NCBI GenBank assembly: GCA_030620375.1
Contig: JAUXEW010000207.1
Span: forward strand, 1-5,154
Source of the DNA: Desulfobacteraceae bacterium
Lineage (GTDB): Bacteria > Desulfobacterota > Desulfobacteria > Desulfobacterales > UBA5616
Direction: 5' to 3'
Length of the DNA: 5,154 nt
Shown here: one piece after another, positions 1-4,022 of the stretch
How positions within the stretch are numbered: the stretch's first letter is position 1
Layout of the letters: each line of letters opens with the position of its first letter
The notes under the pieces: model-generated
The model's database searches: none
Seen by the model: only the letters and a program-made list of their open reading frames with translations
What the model was told of the DNA's origin: nothing
Translations under genes and position numbers: made by a program

Positions 1-5
1 AGCTC

Positions 6-26
6 GGTCCGTTCGGGGAACGGACC
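6..26 (+). other. Perfect 9-bp hairpin, possible end of an upstream transcript or structured RNA
   Basis: GGTCCGTTC at 6-14 pairs perfectly with GAACGGACC at 18-26 around a GGG loop. No start codon with a ribosome binding site lies nearby, and all three forward frames stay open from the left edge into 85-96, so a truncated gene tail cannot be excluded from this short piece. The hairpin sits about 30 bases before a terminator-like hairpin at 55-73. That pairing would fit the 3' end of a structured RNA or of a gene whose body lies left of the window. I do not recognise the family. Confidence 0.4.
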
Positions 27-54
27 CTACAGCAGGACATCGTACACAAAAAAG

Positions 55-80
55 CCTGGTCCTCTGGGCCAGGATTCTTT
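55..80 (+). terminator. Rho-independent terminator-like hairpin of an upstream transcript
   Basis: CCTGGTCC (55-62) pairs with GGGCCAGG (66-73) around a TCT loop, giving eight pairs with one G-U wobble. It is preceded by a run of six A and followed by ATTCTTT, a short and imperfect T-tract. The A-run opposite the T-run means it could also work from the - strand. It most likely ends whatever is transcribed from left of the window and insulates the Tat operon that starts about 70 bases later. Confidence 0.6.
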
Positions 81-108
81 ACTATAACCTGATTTAAGCG
101 ATTTTTTA

Positions 109-126
109 CGAAATTGCTCAATTTCG
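109..126 (+). promoter_or_regulatory. Small AT-rich hairpin/palindrome in the tatB leader
   Basis: CGAAATT (109-115) and AATTTCG (120-126) form a perfect 7-bp inverted repeat around GCTC, ending eight bases before the Shine-Dalgarno sequence of tatB at 135-140. It could be a leader hairpin that tunes translation, or a small operator. A -10-like TATAAC lies at 83-88, but no -35 match sits at a suitable distance, so the promoter of the operon is not settled. Chance occurrence in AT-rich DNA is possible. Confidence 0.3.
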
Positions 127-146
127 GTAAGCATAAGGAGTCTGTT

Positions 147-473
147 ATGTTCGGTATTGGAATGCCGGAGATGATATTAATTCTGGCGGTTGCACTAATC
201 GTCATCGGCCCGAAGAAGCTGCCGGATCTTGCAAAATCGCTGGGTAAAGCTATGGGTGAATTTAGGAAGGCAACCAGCGAAATCAAAGATTCTTTTGAAA
301 TTGATGACGAAATCGAAGAGATTAAAACAAGTTTGAATTCTTTTAAGGATGTCCATTCTTCAATACCGGGAAATGAAGAAACCGACCTGGCAGTCGAAAA
401 AACGGAACAGGAAACCGAACAACCGGGTGACGCAGGGCACACCGGAAAAGAACAAAGGAACGTCGATAGATGA
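147..473 (+). CDS. tatB: Sec-independent (twin-arginine) translocase subunit, TatA/TatB family, probably TatB
   Basis: This 108-residue inner-membrane protein of the Tat pathway, which exports folded proteins, starts MFGIGMPEMI. It has one transmembrane helix at about residues 4-20, a hinge GPKKLP at 21-26, an amphipathic basic helix at about 27-45 (DLAKSLGKAMGEFRKATSE) and a long acidic, presumably disordered tail. Glu8 in the membrane segment, the GP hinge and the long tail favour TatB over TatA, but the two are hard to separate in this phylum and the protein may serve both roles; no second TatA-type gene lies in the window. The ATG at 147 is chosen because AAGGAG at 135-140 sits six bases upstream and family members begin MFG; an in-frame TTG at 114 lies inside the leader hairpin and has no such support. 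The stop overlaps the start of tatC by four bases (ATGA). Confidence 0.9.
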   Translation: MFGIGMPEMILILAVALIVIGPKKLPDLAKSLGKAMGEFRKATSEIKDSFEIDDEIEEIKTSLNSFKDVHSSIPGNEETDLAVEKTEQETEQPGDAGHTGKEQRNVDR

Positions 474-1216
474 ATGAGGATTATAAGATTCCGTTTACTG
501 CTCATTTAGAAGAACTCCGAAGTCGATTGATTGTTTCTTTTATCGCTGTCGGTATCGGATTCGCAATCTCATATGCATTTAAAGAAAAGATTTTTGAAAT
601 ACTGACGCAGCCACTGATTTCGGTCATGGGGGAAGGGGACAAGCTCATTTTTACCGGTCTCCCGGAAGCCTTTTTTACATACCTGAAGGTTGCGTTATTA
701 TCCGGTCTTATGTTGTCGACACCGGTGATTCTATATGAATTTTGGATGTTTGTTGCTCCCGGGTTGTACAAACAGGAACGTCGCCTTTTGTTCCCGATTA
801 TATTTCTATCGTCATTTTTTTTTATCGGTGGTTCGCTTTTCGGGTATTTTGTTGTTTTCCCTTTAGGATTTAAATTTCTTTTGGGATTTGCTTCCGAAAC
901 CATTCGACCGCTTCCCTCTATGCGGGAATATTTAAGTTTTTCAGCAAAATTATTACTTGCCTTTGGGATTGTTTTTGAACTTCCCCTGGTTATAACTTTT
1001 TTATCACGGATCGGGGTGGTTACCGTTTCGTTTTTAAAAAAGAACAGAAAATATGCTATTTTAATATTTTTTGCCGGCTCTGCCATGTTAACCCCACCTG
1101 ACATTGTAACTCAAGTTATGATGGCATTACCCCTGATGGTTCTATACGAGATCGGCATTTTTGGTGCGAGAATTTTCGGGAAACAGAGGCCGGATGACAA
1201 TGACGGGGAATCTTGA
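470..1216 (+). CDS. tatC: Sec-independent protein translocase subunit TatC
   Basis: This polytopic 248-residue subunit recognises the twin-arginine signal peptide and, with TatB, forms the substrate receptor. The length is normal and six hydrophobic segments are visible, at about residues 21-37, 71-95, 108-132, 158-178, 194-207 and 212-232. Family signatures are the cytoplasmic N-terminal HLEELRSRL at 12-20, FWMFVAPGLYKQERR at 91-105, the FGIVFELP motif at 165-172 whose Glu170 falls at the number of the conserved E. coli glutamate, and LTPPD at 207-211. The ATG at 470 overlaps the tatB stop, implying translational coupling; AAAGGA at 454-459 is a slightly distant Shine-Dalgarno. The C-terminus is a short hydrophilic acidic tail. 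No strong terminator follows directly. Likely cargo would be periplasmic cofactor enzymes such as hydrogenases and formate dehydrogenases, which is inference from lifestyle. Confidence 0.97.
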   Translation: MNEDYKIPFTAHLEELRSRLIVSFIAVGIGFAISYAFKEKIFEILTQPLISVMGEGDKLIFTGLPEAFFTYLKVALLSGLMLSTPVILYEFWMFVAPGLYKQERRLLFPIIFLSSFFFIGGSLFGYFVVFPLGFKFLLGFASETIRPLPSMREYLSFSAKLLLAFGIVFELPLVITFLSRIGVVTVSFLKKNRKYAILIFFAGSAMLTPPDIVTQVMMALPLMVLYEIGIFGARIFGKQRPDDNDGES

Positions 1217-1307
1217 GAAGCCTAAAAGCAGTTCCAAAACCGCTTTCCTTAAGGTTCATTTTTAAAGTTCTAAGCTTGCTATACGAAATGTAAAAACTCT
1301 CGAAATT

Positions 1308-1400
1308 GTCATACCGAACTTGACCCGTCATCCAGAACGTATTGAATTTGCTGGATAGCGAAAAAAGCTTCACTACGTGCCCGGCTTTTGCCGGAATGAC
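1308..1400. repeat. Degenerate palindromic interspersed repeat (REP/MITE-like)
   Basis: The 93-bp stretch is bounded by GTCATACCG (1308-1316) and CGGAATGAC (1392-1400), which are inverted repeats matching at eight of nine positions. Inside are a second inverted pair, ATCCAG (1330-1335) and CTGGAT (1351-1356), and a hairpin CCGGC-TTTT-GCCGG (1381-1394). The words GTCAT, CCAG...CTGG and CCGGAATGAC resemble dispersed extragenic palindromes that I recall from deltaproteobacterial genomes. It carries no gene and no transposase. Only one copy is visible here, so calling it a genome-wide family is inference. Confidence 0.55.
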
Positions 1401-1477
1401 GGAAAAGAGAACGTTTCGCCAAAAAGGCCAAAAGGCTGTGTCAATAGGTTTTGAAATGGTTTTTAAGATATTTGTCG

Positions 1478-1508
1478 TTGACAGAGGTGCTCCCCATTGA
1501 TAGGTAAT
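1478..1508 (+). promoter_or_regulatory. Candidate sigma-70-type promoter for the cytochrome gene
   Basis: A perfect -35 hexamer TTGACA lies at 1478-1483. The best -10 candidate is GGTAAT at 1503-1508, four of six matches but at a long 19-base spacing; the 17-base position reads TAGGTA, a poor match. Transcription from here would leave a leader of roughly 80 bases before the TTG start at 1597. The position between the repeat element and the gene is sensible, but the -10 is weak. Confidence 0.35.
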
Positions 1509-1581
1509 AAGAACCTGTGAAAAATATTACTCCGTTGCAACGTACCGAACTTTTTCGAACGATAAATACTAAGGTAAGGGA

Positions 1582-1590
1582 AGGGGGTGA
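1582..1590 (+). promoter_or_regulatory. Extended Shine-Dalgarno that supports the TTG start of the cytochrome
   Basis: AGGGGGTGA is close to the extended anti-16S complement AGGAGGTGA and ends six bases before the TTG at 1597, a good spacing. A second purine run, AAGGAG at 1591-1596, abuts the TTG directly and is too close to serve it. The TGA inside this site (1588-1590) is in frame with the gene, so the reading frame cannot begin further upstream. This makes TTG 1597 the best start. Confidence 0.65.
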
Positions 1591-1596
1591 AAGGAG

Positions 1597-2064
1597 TTGA
1601 TAAATAAGCGGGCTTTACTGCTGATTTTAGGTATTGCGGTTGTATTTTTAACAACGGCCGTTTATGCCGGAACTACAGTGCCGGATGTTATTAAAATGGA
1701 AAACAAAGCTTACACCAAGCACAAGAAAGGGATTGTTGAATTTTCTCATAAAAAGCATACCGAGGATTATAAAGTGGGTTGCGGTAATTGTCACCACGAT
1801 GAAAACAACACACCACTTGACAATCTCAAAAAAGGGGACAATGTTCAGAATTGTATCGAGTGCCACAAGATTCCGGGTGAAAGACCCAAGGGTAAAGATG
1901 CTCCCAAGCTTACCAAACAGCAGCGTCTGGAATACCATGCAGAGGCTATTCATTATAACTGCAAGGATTGTCATAAATGCTATAACAAGGAAAGAGGCTT
2001 AAAATCTAAGGACCCGGGGTATGCGCCGACGTCTTGCACGAAGTGCCACCCAAAAAACAAATAA
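1597..2064 (+). CDS. Periplasmic tetraheme cytochrome c3 (class III cytochrome c)
   Basis: This is a 155-residue exported multiheme electron carrier. A Sec signal peptide (INKR, then a hydrophobic run to about residue 20) has a likely cleavage site after VYA at 24, leaving about 131 residues. Four CXXCH heme sites begin at Cys62, Cys86, Cys122 and Cys147. By analogy with classical c3, the FSHKKH block supplies His51 and His54, the CHH at 65-67 supplies His66 and His67, and His114 or His119 gives the eighth ligand, so all four hemes can be bis-histidine. The mature protein is lysine-rich, as in type I c3 that accepts electrons from periplasmic hydrogenases. Unlike classical Desulfovibrio c3, no CX4CH site is present, and an additional Cys128 follows the third heme site (CHKC). 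The TTG start is supported by an in-frame upstream stop and a Shine-Dalgarno at 1582-1590. The gene appears to be monocistronic, converging on the dsr block. The physiological partner is not shown by the sequence. Confidence 0.93.
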   Translation: MINKRALLLILGIAVVFLTTAVYAGTTVPDVIKMENKAYTKHKKGIVEFSHKKHTEDYKVGCGNCHHDENNTPLDNLKKGDNVQNCIECHKIPGERPKGKDAPKLTKQQRLEYHAEAIHYNCKDCHKCYNKERGLKSKDPGYAPTSCTKCHPKNK

Positions 2065-2090
2065 TCGAAATTTACAAACTTCTTAAATAT

Positions 2091-2130
2091 CGGGCAATTT
2101 GTTGAGATTAAACAGGTTGCCCGTTATTAT
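2091..2130. terminator. Terminator between the convergent cytochrome and dsrN genes
   Basis: CGGGCAATTTGTT (2091-2103) pairs with AACAGGTTGCCCG (2111-2123) in a 13-bp stem with two G-U wobbles (on the + strand RNA) and a seven-base loop. It is followed on the + strand by TTATTAT. Read from the - strand, the stem is followed by ATATTTAAG, a weaker T-tract. It lies 26 bases after the cytochrome stop and 18 bases past the dsrN stop, so it plausibly serves both, better in the + direction. Confidence 0.8.
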
Positions 2131-2141
2131 GGTTCCCCCCC

Positions 2142-3563
2142 CTATGCGGGTGGTGGTTTGCTCTTGTATAATGCGGCATTCTTAACCATGGATTCCGACC
2201 ATGCGGAAAATCCCAATGAATGGACGTGGGTATAGGTCGCCAGCACATTTTTGTAGCAAACGCCGTCTTTGCCTCCGAGAAATCCGGCGCCTCGTTTCAT
2301 GGAAAATACCAGATTGTCGTCATTTCCATGCCACTGTAGTACCTTAGAGTAATGAAATTCATGGCCTTTGAACTTAGTCCCCACCGTAAAAAAAGGATTC
2401 TCTTTTTCTACGGAAACAATCGTGTAACCATGCCCTTGAGGTTTTTTAAAAAGTCCGAATACAACAGGCAAAACTCCGGCCATGGGATATGTTTTATCTT
2501 GGAGTACCATTGCTTTTCCTAAGTACATCAACCCGCCGCATTCGGCATAAATTGGAAGTCCGTTATCGGCCAATGCCTTTAGCTGTGATTTAAATTTTGT
2601 ATTCTTCGCCAATGCTATCGCATGGGTTTCGGGAAAGCCTCCGCCAATATAAAGGGCGTCCACCGGTGGAATGGTTTCATCGGCGAGCGGGCTGATAAAC
2701 AGAATCTCGGCGCCCGCCCGGACCAGCGCTTCGATATTCTCCGGATAGTAAAACTGAAACGCAGAATCCTTAATGATGCCGATTTTGGGTAATGCCGTGT
2801 CCTTAAAAAAAACAGGATCGACTTTTTGAACATGCGGTGTTTTACCCGATGGATAAGGGGGTTCAATGTCACCGCCGGCGTTGGCGGCAATTTTAGTGAT
2901 GGCATCCAGATCGAGGCAGGATGATGCAATACGGGCGGTTTTTTCAATGGATTCCTTTGCCCATGTATGCTCAGGTGTAGGGACAAGCCCCATATGTCTT
3001 TCAGGAAAAATTTCTTCTTTAAGCTTGGGTAAAACGCCGAGGACGGGAATACCGCAATGGTGTTCGATGCTTTTGGTTAATATTTGTTCATGTCTCGCTC
3101 CGGCTACGCGGTTAAGGATAACCCCCTGGATATTTACTCCCGGGTCAAATTGCATAAGCCCTAAAAGTACTGCCGCCATAGTGCGGGTGGTTTTCGTGCA
3201 ATCAAGGCACAGAACAACCGGGGCTTTTAGCAACTTTGCCAGCTCAGCGGTGCTGGTATCTCCCTGGATATGGATACTATCATAAAGGCCGCGGTTTCCT
3301 TCGATTACCGCAATATCATCTGATGAAGTGTGTAAAAGGAAGGAATTTAAGATCTCATCTTCCGGGATAAGAAAGGTGTCCAGATTATAACAGGGTCGGC
3401 CGGCTGAAAGTGCCAGCCAGCCCGTATCAATATAATCCGGCCCTTTTTTGAAGGGAGCGACAGAATATTTTTTTTTCCTTAGTGCCGCTATTATTCCAAT
3501 AGATAGTAGGGTCTTTCCAGACCCGCCACGTAAAGCAGAGATGACAATTTTGCTGCATTTCAT
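2142..3563 (-). CDS. dsrN: DsrN: cobyrinate a,c-diamide synthase-type amidase (CbiA/CobB family), proposed siroheme amidase
   Basis: This 473-residue cytoplasmic enzyme is of the CbiA/CobB family, which uses ATP and glutamine to turn carboxylates on tetrapyrroles into amides. The N-terminal ATPase half has a P-loop GGSGKT at 13-18, KKGPDYID at 39-46, EGNRGLYDS at 88-96 and ERHMGLVP at 188-195. The C-terminal class I glutamine amidotransferase half has YIGGGFPE at 305-312, the nucleophile Cys342 in AECGGLMYLG, GHEFHYS at 400-406 and a THVH motif at 445-448 with the expected catalytic histidine. Its place after dsrB-dsrD identifies it as DsrN, proposed to make the siroheme amide of Dsr, rather than a cobalamin operon gene; no other cob gene is in the window. 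The ATG at 3563 is preferred because the P-loop then falls at the usual distance from the N-terminus; an in-frame GTG at 3617 would add 18 unconserved residues and has no ribosome site. Even ATG 3563 has only a weak Shine-Dalgarno. The C-terminus is an unusual KSKPPPA, and eight G follow the stop on the coding strand, sharing no base with the TAG except its last G. Confidence 0.93.
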   Translation of the reverse strand: MKCSKIVISALRGGSGKTLLSIGIIAALRKKKYSVAPFKKGPDYIDTGWLALSAGRPCYNLDTFLIPEDEILNSFLLHTSSDDIAVIEGNRGLYDSIHIQGDTSTAELAKLLKAPVVLCLDCTKTTRTMAAVLLGLMQFDPGVNIQGVILNRVAGARHEQILTKSIEHHCGIPVLGVLPKLKEEIFPERHMGLVPTPEHTWAKESIEKTARIASSCLDLDAITKIAANAGGDIEPPYPSGKTPHVQKVDPVFFKDTALPKIGIIKDSAFQFYYPENIEALVRAGAEILFISPLADETIPPVDALYIGGGFPETHAIALAKNTKFKSQLKALADNGLPIYAECGGLMYLGKAMVLQDKTYPMAGVLPVVFGLFKKPQGHGYTIVSVEKENPFFTVGTKFKGHEFHYSKVLQWHGNDDNLVFSMKRGAGFLGGKDGVCYKNVLATYTHVHSLGFSAWSESMVKNAALYKSKPPPA

Positions 3564-3680
3564 ATTCGACCCGGAGACGATAAACGAAAAACATTGGCTG
3601 ACGTCAAAGTAAACCACCGGGTTTTTTTAATTAATAAATTCCTTAAATTCATCAACCAAGTACTATTGAAAGTCTCGCAA

Positions 3681-3706
3681 AAATTAAAATTTGATGGTAA
3701 ATCAAA
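3681..3706 (-). terminator. Weak AT-rich hairpin with T-tract after dsrD, possible attenuator
   Basis: Read on the - strand, TTTGAT (3706-3701) pairs with ATCAAA (3695-3690) around a five-base loop and is followed by TTTTAATTT, then more T. It begins eight bases past the dsrD stop. With a single G-C pair the stem is weak, so full termination is unlikely; partial read-through into dsrN 120 bases downstream would lower its expression relative to dsrABD. The surrounding 150-base gap is otherwise AT-rich and shows no convincing promoter. Confidence 0.3.
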
Positions 3707-3713
3707 AACGGAA

Positions 3714-3953
3714 TTAATCTTCGTGCTCGGCGGAAGCCTGTTTCCCGGTCCCGGGAAGTCCATACATGGATGTGCTTCCGCTGGACCAGTATTCAAGCAC
3801 TTGCTCCGTGATCAATTTATTCACAATTTTTTTTGCTTCCCTGGGCTTTAAACCAAGGATTTTAGCCAAATCACTGAAATAAAACTTTGATTTTGACTTT
3901 AATTTTTTTGTCAGTTCAGTAACTATCTTTTCTTTAGCTTCTTCGTATTCCAT
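3714..3953 (-). CDS. dsrD: DsrD, winged-helix allosteric activator of dissimilatory sulfite reductase
   Basis: This 79-residue cytoplasmic protein is the usual family length. DsrD folds as a winged helix and has been reported to activate DsrAB allosterically rather than to bind DNA in regulation. Recognised family blocks are KSKSKFYF at 19-26, LEYWSSGST at 53-61, MYGL at 63-66 and the GKQASAEHED C-terminus at 70-79. The ATG at 3953 is chosen because the protein then starts MEYEEAKEKI like known DsrD and has AAAGG at 3965-3961 seven bases upstream; an in-frame start at 3992 would add 13 unconserved residues and overlap the dsrB-dsrD hairpin. It follows dsrB by 69 bases on the same strand. Its presence argues for a reductive rather than sulfur-oxidising Dsr pathway. 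Confidence 0.97.
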   Translation of the reverse strand: MEYEEAKEKIVTELTKKLKSKSKFYFSDLAKILGLKPREAKKIVNKLITEQVLEYWSSGSTSMYGLPGTGKQASAEHED

Positions 3954-3981
3954 TTTTTCGCCTTTTTTATGTTTGATGCCT

Positions 3982-4008
3982 GACGGGGGCACGATTCGTG
4001 CCCCCGTC
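3982..4008 (-). promoter_or_regulatory. Strong GC-rich hairpin between dsrB and dsrD
   Basis: GACGGGGGCACG at 3982-3993 and CGTGCCCCCGTC at 3997-4008 form a perfect 12-bp stem with an ATT loop on the + strand (AAT in the dsr transcript). It starts 14 bases past the dsrB stop and ends 28 bases before the dsrD start. No T-run follows it on either strand, so it is not a standard intrinsic terminator. The likely role is a 3' stabiliser, processing site or partial attenuator that sets dsrAB levels apart from dsrD and dsrN; this is inference from position and structure. Confidence 0.75.
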
Positions 4009-4022
4009 GGATATGTTGTGAT

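Larger units (their letters stand above)
1217..1596. other. 380-bp intergenic region between tatC and the cytochrome gene
   Basis: I find no believable coding sequence here on either strand. The left part (1217-1307) is AT-rich with only a weak dyad (AACC 1238-1241 with GGTT 1253-1256) and no clear tatC terminator. Bases 1308-1400 hold a worn palindromic repeat element, listed separately. Bases 1418-1435 contain short GCC/GGC runs separated by A-runs that could fold into very small hairpins. Bases 1478-1508 hold a candidate promoter. A perfect 10-bp palindrome CGTTGCAACG lies at 1533-1542 in the presumed cytochrome leader and could be an operator or chance. Confidence 0.6.

Noticed and set aside
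6..26. T-arm of a tRNA
   Set aside because: The stem is nine pairs with a three-base loop, not five with a seven-base loop, and no acceptor or CCA end follows.
502..1104. 200-codon open frame on the - strand opposite tatC
   Set aside because: It lies wholly within the clear tatC gene, its product shows no recognisable motif, and it has no supporting context.
1116..1373. 85-codon open frame on the - strand across the tatC end and the repeat element
   Set aside because: It runs through the tatC 3' end and part of the palindromic element; the composition looks random and no family is recognisable.
1463..1654. 63-codon open frame on the - strand across the cytochrome leader
   Set aside because: It overlaps the signal-peptide region of the cytochrome and its presumed promoter, with no coding evidence.
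2866..3285. 139-codon open frame on the + strand inside dsrN
   Set aside because: It is antisense to conserved ATPase-domain sequence and gives no recognisable product.
3594..3851. 85-codon open frame on the + strand across the dsrD-dsrN gap
   Set aside because: It overlaps most of dsrD in antisense, and the gap portion is simple AT-rich sequence.
3982..4008. Rho-independent terminator after dsrB
   Set aside because: The stem is strong but no T-run follows it on the - strand, and dsrD is expected on the same transcript.
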